DNA from: Candidatus Gastranaerophilales bacterium | Lineage (GTDB): Bacteria > Cyanobacteriota > Vampirovibrionia > Gastranaerophilales > Gastranaerophilaceae | DNA length: 64,000 nt | NCBI GenBank assembly: GCA_944324305.1 | Contig: CALUVV010000001.1 | Span: forward strand, 248,001 to 312,000 | Direction of reading: 5' to 3' | In this document: positions 1-7,967 of the stretch, piece after piece | Position numbering within the stretch: the stretch's first letter is position 1 | Layout: the number at the start of each line of letters is the position of its first letter | Translations under genes and position numbers: made by a program | Notes under the pieces: generated by a model | Database searches by the model: none | The model's input: only the letters and a program-made list of their open reading frames with translations | Told to the model about the DNA's origin: nothing

Positions 1-295
1 GGATCTTTTTGAGTACAAACTGCTTTACACAATGACCCATTTGGCCAATAAGAACAAGCTACAGGCATATCAAGCTGATTTTGCGCCTGAAATACTGCCT
101 GGGAAAAAGTAGAATACACTTTTTTAAATTGATTTCTTAAAACATTTTTTTGCACATTTTCTGTTATCACAGGCATAGTTAAGGCTGCTACTATACCTAT
201 AACACCTAAGGCAATCAAGACCTCTGCCAGCGTAAAACCCTTGCTACTGGGGCTTAAACGGTTGCCCCCCCCCCGAAGTTACTATACTTTTTCAT
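1..295 (-). pseudogene. Type IV pilin-like (pseudopilin) gene, partial, frame broken by a G10 tract
   Basis: The coding strand starts at an ATG at 295 behind an AGAAAGGA ribosome-binding site and reads MKKYSNF, then enters a run of ten G. In the literal frame it stops four codons after the run. One base more (or two fewer) would join it to SPSSKGFTLAEVLIALG, the prepilin peptidase site and N-terminal helix of a type IV pilin/pseudopilin with Glu at +5. The rest runs off the left edge and closely resembles the pilin at 4348 (shared NQFKK, FSQAVFQAQ and LDMPVAC segments). The gene is therefore either out of frame, phase-variable, or affected by a homopolymer miscount. Confidence 0.7.
265..274. 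repeat. C10 homopolymer tract in pilin 5' region (copy 1 of TTG-C10-GA)
   Basis: Ten consecutive C on the + strand, flanked by TTG on the left and GAA on the right. It encodes a glycine run just upstream of the prepilin cleavage site on the minus strand. The same flanks and length recur at 2179 and 14382. Confidence 0.85.
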
Positions 296-410
296 AAATG
301 TTCCTTTCTATAATTTTTTAATAATTATGCAAAACCCTTGCGGCGGATCCAGCGGCTACGCTGGTCATTAATCGCTCCTTTCGTATATATCATTATAATT
401 TTAACATATT

Positions 411-440
411 TTTACTTTTTTTCAAGTATTGTTGTATAAT
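411..440 (+). promoter_or_regulatory. Promoter of ilvD, leaderless arrangement
   Basis: TTTACT at 411-416, an 18-base spacer, and a consensus TATAAT at 435-440. The ATG at 447 begins six bases after the -10 box, about where transcription should start, and no Shine-Dalgarno sequence precedes it. Confidence 0.6.
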
Positions 441-446
441 ACCTTT

Positions 447-2096
447 ATGAAAAGCGATAATATAAAAAAAGGGATAGCAAGAACTCCTCACAGAGGACTT
501 CTTATGGCAACAGGCGTTAGCAAAAATAATATGAAAGCTCCGTTTATCGGTATTGCAAGTTCATTTACCGATTTAGTTCCCGGACATATCGGAATGCGCG
601 ATTTGGAACGGCAGATTGAAAAAGGTATTCACAGTGCAGGCGGTCAATCTTTTATTTTCGGAGTTCCTGCAATTTGCGATGGAATTGCGATGGGACACAA
701 CGGAATGCGTTATTCGCTTCCGTCAAGAGATTTGATTGCGGATTGTGTTGAAAGCGTTGCTGCAGCTCATCAGCTTGATGGGATTGTTTTACTTTCAAAT
801 TGCGACAAAATTACACCGGGTATGCTGATAGGGGCGCTTCGATTAAATATTCCTGCTATAATTGTAACCGCAGGTCCTATGCTAGACGGTGAATGCAGAG
901 GGCATAAAAAATTAACAATGGTTACAGGTTCTTTTGAAGCCGTAGGTAAATTCAGAAACGGTGAAATCACAGATGAAGAACTTCTTGAACTGGAAGAAGC
1001 TTCCTGCCCGTCAGCAGGAGCCTGTCAGGGAATGTACACCGCAAACACTATGGCCTGTTTAGCGGAAGTAATGGGAATGAGCCTTCCCTACTGTGCATCT
1101 GCCTCTGCAGTATCTTCCCAAAAACGCCGTATAGCCTTTGACAGCGGAATGCAGATTGTTGAGCTTATTAAAAAAGATTTAAAACCGTCAGATATTATTA
1201 CAAGAGAAAGTTTAAGAAACGCTATAATTGCAGATTTGGCTCTCGGCGGTTCGACAAATACGTTTCTGCATATTCTCGCAATTGCAAACGCCGGCAGTAT
1301 AAATGTTACATTGGACGATTTTGAAGAATTGAGTAAAAAAGTTCATCAAATCGTAAAGATTAATCCTTCCTCAAGTTTAACAATGACTGATTTCCATAAT
1401 GCAGGCGGCGTTCCAGCAGTAATAAAATCTCTTGAGAAATTCTTATCCGATACTCAAACAGTTTCCGGAATTTCAATCAAAAATATTGCAAAACAAGCAC
1501 GGAAAGATGATGTTGTAATACCTGACTATGATAACTCACAATATACTCAGGCAGGTCTTGCAATTCTTTACGGAAACATTGCAAAAGACGGATGTGTTAT
1601 AAAAACGTCGGGTGTCGCGCCTGAATGTTATGTGTTCGAAGGTTCTGCCAGAACGTTTGACAGCGAAGAAGATGCCATGGAAGCACTGGAAAATGACAAA
1701 ATTAAGGAAGGAGATGTTATAGTAATACGCTATGAAGGACCCAAAGGCGGTCCCGGAATGCGCGAAATGCTTGCACCTACATCTCTTTTGACAGGCAAAG
1801 GTTTAGGGAAAAAATGTGCATTAATAACTGACGGCAGGTTCTCAGGAGCAACAAGAGGAATATGTGTAGGCCATATCTGCCCTGAAGCAGCCAACGGTGG
1901 GACAATAGCTTTAATAAAAAACGGCGATAAGATTAAAATAGATATTCCTAACCGCTCAATACAGCTTCTTGTCAGTGAAAATGAACTTACCGAACGACGT
2001 AAAAATTTAAAACCGTTTGAGCCGAAAGTAAAATCCGGTTATCTCTATAAGTATTCAAAAAATGTTCAAGATGCTTCGCATGGAGCCATTGCATAA
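447..2096 (+). CDS. ilvD: Dihydroxy-acid dehydratase
   Basis: Converts 2,3-dihydroxy-3-methylbutanoate (or -pentanoate) to the 2-oxo acid, the penultimate step of valine and isoleucine synthesis; cytoplasmic, Fe-S cluster and Mg dependent. About 549 residues, normal for the IlvD/Edd family. Signature segments [25 protein letters not shown] (cluster and active-site cysteines), [12 protein letters not shown] and [13 protein letters not shown] are all intact. I chose the start at 447 (MKSDNIKKG), the typical IlvD N-terminus, rather than an upstream in-frame start at 429, because that would lie across the -10 box. It stands alone here: no ilvB, N or C neighbour is seen. Confidence 0.96.
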   Translation: MKSDNIKKGIARTPHRGLLMATGVSKNNMKAPFIGIASSFTDLVPGHIGMRDLERQIEKGIHSAGGQSFIFGVPAICDGIAMGHNGMRYSLPSRDLIADCVESVAAAHQLDGIVLLSNCDKITPGMLIGALRLNIPAIIVTAGPMLDGECRGHKKLTMVTGSFEAVGKFRNGEITDEELLELEEASCPSAGACQGMYTANTMACLAEVMGMSLPYCASASAVSSQKRRIAFDSGMQIVELIKKDLKPSDIITRESLRNAIIADLALGGSTNTFLHILAIANAGSINVTLDDFEELSKKVHQIVKINPSSSLTMTDFHNAGGVPAVIKSLEKFLSDTQTVSGISIKNIAKQARKDDVVIPDYDNSQYTQAGLAILYGNIAKDGCVIKTSGVAPECYVFEGSARTFDSEEDAMEALENDKIKEGDVIVIRYEGPKGGPGMREMLAPTSLLTGKGLGKKCALITDGRFSGATRGICVGHICPEAANGGTIALIKNGDKIKIDIPNRSIQLLVSENELTERRKNLKPFEPKVKSGYLYKYSKNVQDASHGAIA

Positions 2097-2151
2097 CACT
2101 TGACAAATACAGGAAAATCATAAATAATGATTGAAAACAGGAGGTAGAAAA

Positions 2152-2205
2152 ATGTTTAAATCAGAAGCTTTGAGATTGCCCCCCCCCCGAGAAACCTTTG
2201 TATAA
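2152..2205 (+). CDS. 17-residue mini-ORF with strong ribosome-binding site containing a C10 tract
   Basis: An AGGAGG box at 2140-2145 precedes ATG 2152. The product would be MFKSEALRLPPPRETFV; the three prolines are encoded by a C10 run. If the run had 11 (or 8) C, the frame would stay open and pass straight into the pilin ATG at 2262 without a stop. It could be a leader peptide, a remnant of a gene, or a contingency element. No known function. Confidence 0.35.
   Translation: MFKSEALRLPPPRETFV
2179..2188. repeat. C10 homopolymer tract (copy 2 of TTG-C10-GA)
   Basis: Ten C flanked by TTG and GAG, in the same strand orientation as the copies at 265 and 14382. It lies inside the mini-ORF ahead of a pilin gene. 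Confidence 0.85.
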
Positions 2206-2226
2206 CAAGCCTTTTTAGAAATACAC

Positions 2227-2255
2227 TTTACATTATTAGTATAAATTGCTATACT
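2227..2255 (+). promoter_or_regulatory. Promoter of pilin gene 2262, leaderless arrangement
   Basis: TTTACA at 2227-2232, a 17-base spacer, and TATACT at 2250-2255. The ATG at 2262 follows six bases later with no ribosome-binding site, so the transcript probably begins at or next to the start codon. Confidence 0.65.
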
Positions 2256-2261
2256 AGTGAT

Positions 2262-2960
2262 ATGAAACATCACAAAACAAAAAAAGCTTTCACACTTGCT
2301 GAAGTTCTAATCACTCTCGGGATTATTGGTATAGTTGCTGCTATGACGATGCCGGTTTTATTAGGGAATTATCGAAAGCAGCAGACTGTCGCTCAGTTAA
2401 AAAAAGTTTATTCCGTATTGTCACAGGCTTACACGATGTCACAGAACGATAACGGACCGTCAGAAGATTGGATTAACTCATCACAGGAAATTAATACGGA
2501 AAATGTAAAAAAATATGTACAAACTTATTGGCTTCCTTATTTTAAATCTATTCAGGAATGCAGCAAATCAGGTGATTGCTCATATAATACAACAGCAGCC
2601 GCTCCAAATGGTTCAGCAGACAGTTCATTAGCACTGACAGGAAACAACAGGTATACAATTATATTAACCGATGGAACATTGATAGCATTTGTGCCGTTTT
2701 CCTGGGATGAAGAAGAGCAAACACAGTATTGGGGAGGAAATCAAAAGTTTTATGTTGACCTTAACGGCCCTAAAAAACCCAATGTTATTGGGAAAGATGT
2801 ATTTATATTTGCGATATACGGAAATAAAATTGCCGGGAACTGTATGACATCAAGCGAAGCCTACATAAATAACGAATGCAGCAGATCAGGCGGAGGTCAA
2901 TGCTGTTCCGGGAAAATAATACGGGACGGTTGGGAAATAAAAGACGATTACCCGTGGTAA
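2262..2960 (+). CDS. Type IV pilin-like (pseudopilin) protein
   Basis: 232 residues. The N-terminus MKHHKTKKAFTLAEVLI is a short basic leader with a prepilin peptidase site before Phe, the conserved Glu at mature position 5, and a hydrophobic helix to about residue 32 that would anchor it in the inner membrane and in the filament. The C-terminal part has paired cysteines and the motif VDLNGPKKPN-GKDVFIF, shared with the pilins at 4348 and 24910 (VDxNG-xGPN-xxxDxFxF). It is probably a minor pilin or a pseudopilin of a type II secretion-like machine; no assembly ATPase or prepilin peptidase lies in the window. Confidence 0.85.
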   Translation: MKHHKTKKAFTLAEVLITLGIIGIVAAMTMPVLLGNYRKQQTVAQLKKVYSVLSQAYTMSQNDNGPSEDWINSSQEINTENVKKYVQTYWLPYFKSIQECSKSGDCSYNTTAAAPNGSADSSLALTGNNRYTIILTDGTLIAFVPFSWDEEEQTQYWGGNQKFYVDLNGPKKPNVIGKDVFIFAIYGNKIAGNCMTSSEAYINNECSRSGGGQCCSGKIIRDGWEIKDDYPW

Positions 2961-2981
2961 TTTCCGTGTTATCATGATGTC

Positions 2982-4058
2982 ATGCAAAAGTTGGAAGATT
3001 TTAAAGATGATATAAATAAATGTTCCAAATGCGGCCTTTGTCAGTCAGTTTGTCCTGTTTATAAGATTACCGGAAATGACTGCGCTGTTTCGCGCGGAAA
3101 ATTTGTTATGCTTGACGGAGTTTTAAAAGGGGACTTAAAGCTGAATAAAAATATAGACAAATATATTGATTTATGCCTTAAATGCGGAAAATGCAGCGGC
3201 TTTTGCCCCAGTTCGATTGATGTTTGCAAAATATTTGAAACAGCAAAACATGAATATGTTAAAAATACTGTTTTAGGCAGATTAATTTTCTTTTTAGAGT
3301 CTAAATATATTTTCGGCAGCCTTTTAAATATATTTAGAATTCTGACAAAACCTTTCAGAAAAAAATTACCCGTTAAACAGCAAAAATCTTTAAAAGTTAT
3401 TTATTTTAAAGGATGCGTAAATAATTTATGCCCGAAAACTGATAATTACATAGAGAGAATTTTCAGGAATTCCAATATTGAAATAATCGAAAAAAATTTT
3501 GACTGCTGCGGCCTGCCGTTTTTATCAAGCGGCAATCTGGAAAGATTTGAAGAAGTAAAACAACATAACCTTAAAATGCTTGACTGTGAGTTTGACTATA
3601 TTTTAACTGACTGCGCAAGCTGTGAAAGCACTTTAAAACAATATGTTAATGCTGAATTTATAAATATCGGAGAACTTATACTAAAACAGAACATAAAATT
3701 CAAATTTGCGAAACAGCTTAAAGTTACGTTCCACAAGCCTTGCCATCTGGAAAATTCCGATTTTCTGAAACCGCTGCTTGATAATTGCGAAAATGTTGAA
3801 TATGTTGAAATGCCGGATTTTGATACTTGCTGCGGTTTTGGAGGAGAATTTTTTATAAAAAACAACACTGTTTCGCGTGCTATTTCAAAAGTTAAAGCAG
3901 AAAATATTTTGCGAACCGGTGCCGATATCGTTTTAACGACCTGCCCGGGATGTATTTTAGGATTAAAGCAAGGAATGATATTTTCAGGGGGAAAAACGAA
4001 AGTTAAAAGCTTAACAGAGTTTCTTGCATCCGCGCGGGAAATTATTTATTCCAAATAG
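2982..4058 (+). CDS. Iron-sulfur heterodisulfide reductase/GlcF-like oxidoreductase subunit
   Basis: 358 residues. Two ferredoxin-type [4Fe-4S] motifs lie at the N-terminus (CSKCGLCQSVCP and CLKCGKCSGFCP), followed by two cysteine-rich CCG domains (DCCGLPFLSSG around residue 170 and DTCCGFGGEF around residue 280). This is the architecture of GlcF (glycolate oxidase iron-sulfur subunit), LldE and related electron-transfer subunits. The flavin partner (GlcD-like) is not in the window, so the substrate is unknown. A weak -10-like TATCAT at 2970-2975 lies six bases before the ATG. The 3' end overlaps the convergent XRE gene by 17 bases. Confidence 0.85.
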   Translation: MQKLEDFKDDINKCSKCGLCQSVCPVYKITGNDCAVSRGKFVMLDGVLKGDLKLNKNIDKYIDLCLKCGKCSGFCPSSIDVCKIFETAKHEYVKNTVLGRLIFFLESKYIFGSLLNIFRILTKPFRKKLPVKQQKSLKVIYFKGCVNNLCPKTDNYIERIFRNSNIEIIEKNFDCCGLPFLSSGNLERFEEVKQHNLKMLDCEFDYILTDCASCESTLKQYVNAEFINIGELILKQNIKFKFAKQLKVTFHKPCHLENSDFLKPLLDNCENVEYVEMPDFDTCCGFGGEFFIKNNTVSRAISKVKAENILRTGADIVLTTCPGCILGLKQGMIFSGGKTKVKSLTEFLASAREIIYSK

Positions 4059-4257
4059 TATTAAGATCTATACCTAAGGCCATACAAATTTTTACGACTA
4101 TCACAATTGTAGGATTAGCCTTTCTGTTTTCGATAAGGTTAAGATATTTGGAGGAAATATCTGCCATTTCAGCTAATTTCTCCTGCGAAAGACGCCTGCG
4201 AAGACGCTCCAGCCGAATATTATCTGCAACTTTCTCCAATATCAACATTTCATCCAT
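4042..4257 (-). CDS. Small XRE-family DNA-binding regulator, divergent from a pilin gene
   Basis: 71 residues, essentially one Cro/CI-type helix-turn-helix: RLERLRRRLSQEKLAEMADIS, then SSKYLNLIENRKANPT as the recognition helix region. It is cytoplasmic and DNA-binding. It is divergent from the pilin at 4348 across about 90 bases, the same layout as the pair 24605/24910, which suggests it controls that pilin and itself. A -10-like TAAAAT ends six bases before its ATG, so its message may be leaderless. Confidence 0.85.
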   Translation of the reverse strand: MDEMLILEKVADNIRLERLRRRLSQEKLAEMADISSKYLNLIENRKANPTIVIVVKICMALGIDLNTIWNK

Positions 4258-4260
4258 ACT

Positions 4261-4305
4261 GGTATTTTATTTAACTTGACAAAATATTAATACCCATGAT
4301 ATGTT
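4261..4305. promoter_or_regulatory. Divergent promoter/operator region between XRE regulator and pilin
   Basis: TTGACA at 4276-4281 with a TATGTT-like -10 at 4300-4305 points to the pilin. The -35 box is bracketed by inverted arms GGTATT (4261-4266) and AATACC (4289-4294), so a bound XRE dimer could block it. Inference from spacing only. Confidence 0.45.
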
Positions 4306-4347
4306 ATTTTTATAGAATTATATTTCCTATTTTAAGAAAGGAATTTC

Positions 4348-5115
4348 ATGAAAAAGAATTATAATGCTTTTACATTAGCTGAGATTTTAATAACTTTAGG
4401 TATTGTAGGCGTCGTTGCAGCACTTACGCTGCCTGTTATATCAGAAAATGTACAGAACATTGTTCTCAAAAATCAATTCAAAAAAGCATATTCTGTTTTT
4501 TCTCAGGCTGTATTTCAAGCTCAAAGCCAGCTTGATATGCCGGTTGCTTGTTTTTATTGGTTAAATGGAGGTATCTGCGAAGAAGTTTGTTCACAAAAAG
4601 ACCCTGTTTATAATACCTGCACGGCTTGGGAGTGTTCTGACGGCAGTAAACTGCCGGCTAATCAAACCGGTTTGCGATACGACTGTCAGGCTTTTCAAAA
4701 TGAATTATTTAATAAAGTATTAAAGGTTATAAAATTTTGTGAAACAAACTCGCTTGCTAACGGCTGCATAACAGATAAATATAGGGGAACGGATAAAGTT
4801 AAAGAAATTCAAAACCCTAATCCTGAGTATCCGTATAACCCTAACAGTGACTTCAGCGACAGCAACATAAAAAACAAATATTCTTCATGGATATTATCAG
4901 ACGGCACTGTTATAATTAAATACGGAAACGTTAACTCCGGAGTTCCGGTATACACTGTTGATATAAACGGGCACAAAGGGCCTAATAAATGGGGTTATGA
5001 TATATTTAGCTTTAAAATTGATGGAGACTATGACGGAATTAAGAAGATTAGCGGAATAACATATGCTGTTGAAAAAGGAGGAAAAACAACACAGGAAATG
5101 ATGATACAAAATTAG
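4348..5115 (+). CDS. Type IV pilin-like (pseudopilin) protein under an XRE regulator
   Basis: 255 residues, starting MKKNYNAFTLAEILITLG behind an AAGAAAGGAA ribosome-binding site. It has a prepilin cleavage site after Ala, Glu at +5 and a hydrophobic N-terminal helix. The globular part is rich in cysteine (about nine) and ends with VDINGHKGPNKWGYDIFSF, matching the other pilins here. It is closely related to the partial, frame-broken pilin at 1-295, so the two are paralogs. Probably exported and processed by a prepilin peptidase encoded elsewhere. Confidence 0.85.
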   Translation: MKKNYNAFTLAEILITLGIVGVVAALTLPVISENVQNIVLKNQFKKAYSVFSQAVFQAQSQLDMPVACFYWLNGGICEEVCSQKDPVYNTCTAWECSDGSKLPANQTGLRYDCQAFQNELFNKVLKVIKFCETNSLANGCITDKYRGTDKVKEIQNPNPEYPYNPNSDFSDSNIKNKYSSWILSDGTVIIKYGNVNSGVPVYTVDINGHKGPNKWGYDIFSFKIDGDYDGIKKISGITYAVEKGGKTTQEMMIQN

Positions 5116-5735
5116 TGTACTTTTAAGCTCCTGTATTCTTTATATCCTTTAGAAATAGCATTTTGGTCTGCAACAGGATCACGGAATTTCATTAAAGTTT
5201 TATCGGGAAGTTTTCCTGAAATTAACGGTTCAAGAATTCCGCAGGAATATATTTTACCGAGAAATTTTGCGATACTTTCAGGAATTCCCGCAGCAGCGCA
5301 TAAAAAACCGTATATATTATTTGAAAGGAAATTTCCCGCAACTATGTTCCCTTCATAAACTGCGTATTGGACACGCCCGTCTTTATCGCGTCCCGGGAAT
5401 TCGGGACAAAATTTTGTATCCCATTTTTCTCCTGTCGCAAAATTATCCAAAAACATCTTTAACACTTTAATTCTACCAAACGGCTTCTTTTTCTTATTAT
5501 TTAAATCCATTAATAATATATCTTTAAAATCATTAAAATCATGTGTTATATCAGGATAAAAATACTTGCTCTTATTTTTTACCGTAGGAAATCTGTGTAA
5601 TTTTACGCCGGTATAACCGTCATATGCGGCATTAACTATTCGCGGACAGCCGTTAAGTTCCCGCCATAAAACCATTTTAGTTTTATCTTCTGTATATATC
5701 AGTTTATTAACAATATTATCAAATCTAACACGCAT
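5112..5735 (-). CDS. Conserved-looking hypothetical protein
   Basis: About 207 residues from the ATG at 5735 (MRVRFDNIVNK); an in-frame TTG lies five codons earlier. No signal peptide and no obvious membrane segment. Basic, with KNKKKK-type stretches; I recognise no domain. It overlaps the convergent pilin gene end by four bases. It lies downstream of proC but is separated from it by a terminator hairpin. Confidence 0.6.
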   Translation of the reverse strand: MRVRFDNIVNKLIYTEDKTKMVLWRELNGCPRIVNAAYDGYTGVKLHRFPTVKNKSKYFYPDITHDFNDFKDILLMDLNNKKKKPFGRIKVLKMFLDNFATGEKWDTKFCPEFPGRDKDGRVQYAVYEGNIVAGNFLSNNIYGFLCAAAGIPESIAKFLGKIYSCGILEPLISGKLPDKTLMKFRDPVADQNAISKGYKEYRSLKVH

Positions 5736-5744
5736 CAGAATACT

Positions 5745-5796
5745 CAACAAAAAAATATACTTACGGCTATAAAAAACCGTAAATATATTTTTTTGT
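5745..5796. terminator. Bidirectional terminator hairpin downstream of proC
   Basis: TTACGG (5761-5766) and CCGTAA (5777-5782) form the core stem. The flanks are A-rich on the left and T-rich on the right (AAAAAAATATA and TATATTTTTTT), which extend the stem and give a T-run in both directions. It would end leftward proC transcription. Confidence 0.7.
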
Positions 5797-5811
5797 TATA
5801 TATATTAAAAA

Positions 5812-6624
5812 TTATTTACCAAGTTCAGATGCTTTATTTGCTGTCTGCGATACTACATCATAAAATAATTTATCGGAACCTTCCTCATTCATTACTGAAA
5901 TTCCTACAAATGTGCAGCCTCCTTTTGTTGCAACATTATCTATAAGTGTTTGTACAGGAATTTCACCTCTGTTCATAACCATTTTTGCGGAACCGAGAGC
6001 GGTTTGTGTCGCAAGCATAAGACATTTTTCGTAGTCAAGACCGAGTTTTTCTCCTGCGCGTGCCATATCCTCAATAACCTTATAGAAAAATGCAGGACCT
6101 GAACCGGAAATCGCAGTAACAATATCAATTTGATCTTCCTTAACTTCTATACATTTACCGATATTTGACAAAAGCTCCATAACAAATTCGGCATCTTCCT
6201 CAGATGCATAAGCTCCTCTGCAAACGCCGCTCATACCTTCCAATACAAGCGCGGGTGTATTCGGCATTACACGTACTACTCTGTGCATTCCTATAATTTT
6301 TTCAATCTTCTTTGTTGAAACTCCTGCCGCAATTGAAACAACTAACTTGTCAGGAGTTAATTCATCTTTTATTTCATCCAAAACATCAGCAACATAATTA
6401 GGTTTAGTCGCAATGAAAATAATATCACTGTCCATAGTTAAAAACCTGTTATCGGTAAGGACTTCAATTCCGAGACGGCTTTGAGCAAGTTCTGCAACAG
6501 TACAGTTTACCTCAGAACCTTTAATATTTTCCTTTGGAAGAAATTTTGAAGAAATTGTACCTTTAATAATTGCACTTGCCATTTTGCCGCAGCCGATAAA
6601 ACCGATTTTACATTTTTTGTTCAT
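5812..6624 (-). CDS. proC: Pyrroline-5-carboxylate reductase
   Basis: Reduces pyrroline-5-carboxylate to proline with NAD(P)H; last step of proline synthesis, cytoplasmic. 270 residues from the ATG at 6624, the usual ProC length; an upstream in-frame start would add an unlikely hydrophobic tail. The Rossmann motif is KIGFIGCGKMASAI, followed by VRVMPNTPALV and the C-terminal SGSGPAFFY / GGCT dimerisation and active-site segments. A GAGGGGCAGG stretch serves as ribosome-binding site. It is divergent from rpmH. Confidence 0.94.
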   Translation of the reverse strand: MNKKCKIGFIGCGKMASAIIKGTISSKFLPKENIKGSEVNCTVAELAQSRLGIEVLTDNRFLTMDSDIIFIATKPNYVADVLDEIKDELTPDKLVVSIAAGVSTKKIEKIIGMHRVVRVMPNTPALVLEGMSGVCRGAYASEEDAEFVMELLSNIGKCIEVKEDQIDIVTAISGSGPAFFYKVIEDMARAGEKLGLDYEKCLMLATQTALGSAKMVMNRGEIPVQTLIDNVATKGGCTFVGISVMNEEGSDKLFYDVVSQTANKASELGK

Positions 6625-6651
6625 ATTATTTAACCTGCCCCTCTTTTTTTG

Positions 6652-6680
6652 TTGACTAATAATTTTTTTTAATTTAACAT
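6652..6680 (+). promoter_or_regulatory. Promoter of rpmH-rnpA
   Basis: TTGACT at 6652-6657, a 17-base spacer, and TAACAT at 6675-6680, about 40 bases before rpmH. No DnaA boxes are evident nearby. Confidence 0.5.
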
Positions 6681-6722
6681 TAGAATTATACGACAAATAT
6701 AAATTAAAAGGAATAAAGAAAA

Positions 6723-6875
6723 ATGAGACGTACACTAGAAGGAACAAAAGTAAAAAGACAGCACGTAAGCGGTTTTAGAGCAAGAATGGCAACCCCGGGC
6801 GGACAGGAAGTTTTAAACAGACGCCGCGCTAAAGGCCGTCATAAATTAGCTATTACAGCTAAAAAACGTGCTTAA
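6723..6875 (+). CDS. rpmH: Large ribosomal subunit protein bL34
   Basis: 50 residues starting [13 protein letters not shown] and ending in the family's highly basic tail ([12 protein letters not shown]). The [11 protein letters not shown] segment is diagnostic of L34. It is a structural component of the 50S subunit. It precedes rnpA, as in most bacteria. An AAAGGAATAAAG ribosome-binding site precedes the ATG. Confidence 0.96.
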   Translation: MRRTLEGTKVKRQHVSGFRARMATPGGQEVLNRRRAKGRHKLAITAKKRA

Positions 6876-6912
6876 TTATACGCTGGAAAAAGCAAGATTT
6901 TACAAAAAATTG

Positions 6913-6952
6913 AACACAGCAGGTCGAAATATCTTGACGTGCTGTGTTGTTT
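6913..6952 (+). terminator. Hairpin between rpmH and rnpA, possible attenuator
   Basis: AACACAGCA (6913-6921) pairs with TGCTGTGTT (6940-6948), followed by GTTTT. The loop is 18 bases and the T-run short, so it is more likely partial attenuation or mRNA processing that sets rpmH above rnpA than a full terminator. Confidence 0.45.
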
Positions 6953-6960
6953 TACCGAAT

Positions 6961-7314
6961 ATGTTAAAAAAACAATACAGACTAAAAAATAAAGCTGCAT
7001 TTAATGCAACATACAGAGTTAAAAATTCATTCCATAAAGAAGGAATAACCCTGTTTGCGGGAATTGCCAAAAAGAGTGAAGATACAAATACTCTTGCAGG
7101 ATTTGTGGTAAGTAAAAAAACTCATAAAAGAGCCGTTAAAAGAAACAGGCTTAAAAGACTTATGCGGGAAGCGTACAGGCTTATATTAAAATCAAATGAG
7201 ACCGGTAATTCACAAAATTATATGTCGTTAATTTTTGTCGGCGGTGAAAAAGCATTAGACAAAAATTTCGCTGAAATCCAAAATATTATAAGTTCTCTTA
7301 TCAGGAGATTGTAA
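6961..7314 (+). CDS. rnpA: Ribonuclease P protein component
   Basis: 117 residues from the ATG at 6961 (MLKKQYRLKNKAAF). Basic protein that binds the RNase P RNA and helps 5' processing of pre-tRNA. The RNR motif KRAVKRNRLKRLMREAYR is intact and the preceding FVVSKKTHKRAVKRN segment is typical. An upstream in-frame extension to 6868 would overlap rpmH and is unlikely. Follows rpmH in the canonical order. Confidence 0.93.
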   Translation: MLKKQYRLKNKAAFNATYRVKNSFHKEGITLFAGIAKKSEDTNTLAGFVVSKKTHKRAVKRNRLKRLMREAYRLILKSNETGNSQNYMSLIFVGGEKALDKNFAEIQNIISSLIRRL

Positions 7315-7316
7315 TA

Positions 7317-7838
7317 ATGTTTGAAGGTATATTTGTCGAAAAAGTTTTAACTCAAAAATATATAAGGCCTTACCCGCAGGCTCCGCAGGAAACTTCAGGC
7401 TACTATGTAGGAAGCCAGTCAATTTACAGATATTCGCTTAAAGATTCAGATTATCCGACAATAATTATACCTGATCCGCTTTATAATAACGAAGGAGGAG
7501 TAATTAAACCGGGCTATTATGAATTGGCACTTTCTGATTCAAGAGAATTCTTAATTCTTTTAGAATCCAAAAATCCTATTGCAATAATTCCTGTAATAAA
7601 AGTTGAAGAAGATGCATCGGAACAAGAAAGATTAAATAATAAAAAAGTTAAAAAAGAATTGAAAAAAGAAAAAAAAGCCCGTGAAGATACAAATAAAAAA
7701 AGAGCTAAAGTCGGTATGCCGCCTGATGAACCGCAGGTATTTACGGAAGCCTCAATTGAGTATAACCCTAAAGGAGATTTTTATCTCGTTAAGTATCGCA
7801 GAGGCACCATAAAGGCTTGGGGAGCGTTTAAAGGCTAA
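7317..7838 (+). CDS. Hypothetical basic protein downstream of rnpA
   Basis: 173 residues, start ATG 7317 two bases after the rnpA stop, with AGGAGA inside the end of rnpA as ribosome-binding site, so it is probably co-transcribed and coupled. The centre (about residues 105-135) is a lysine- and glutamate-rich helical stretch; no signal peptide or membrane helix. YidD/YidC genes usually occupy this position and this protein resembles neither. Confidence 0.6.
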   Translation: MFEGIFVEKVLTQKYIRPYPQAPQETSGYYVGSQSIYRYSLKDSDYPTIIIPDPLYNNEGGVIKPGYYELALSDSREFLILLESKNPIAIIPVIKVEEDASEQERLNNKKVKKELKKEKKAREDTNKKRAKVGMPPDEPQVFTEASIEYNPKGDFYLVKYRRGTIKAWGAFKG

Positions 7839-7967
7839 TTATTAAGCAATATTAAGGGAAATTACAAAATTAGCAAAAAAAAAGTTTTATTTTACTTTAT
7901 AATATTATGTGCAATTATGAATTTATGGATTTATGCAAAATAGTTTCAAAATAAAGGAGTATAATTT

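Noticed and set aside
6640..6722. Looked for an origin of replication beside rpmH
   Set aside because: No DnaA boxes or AT-rich repeat cluster seen; dnaA is not adjacent.
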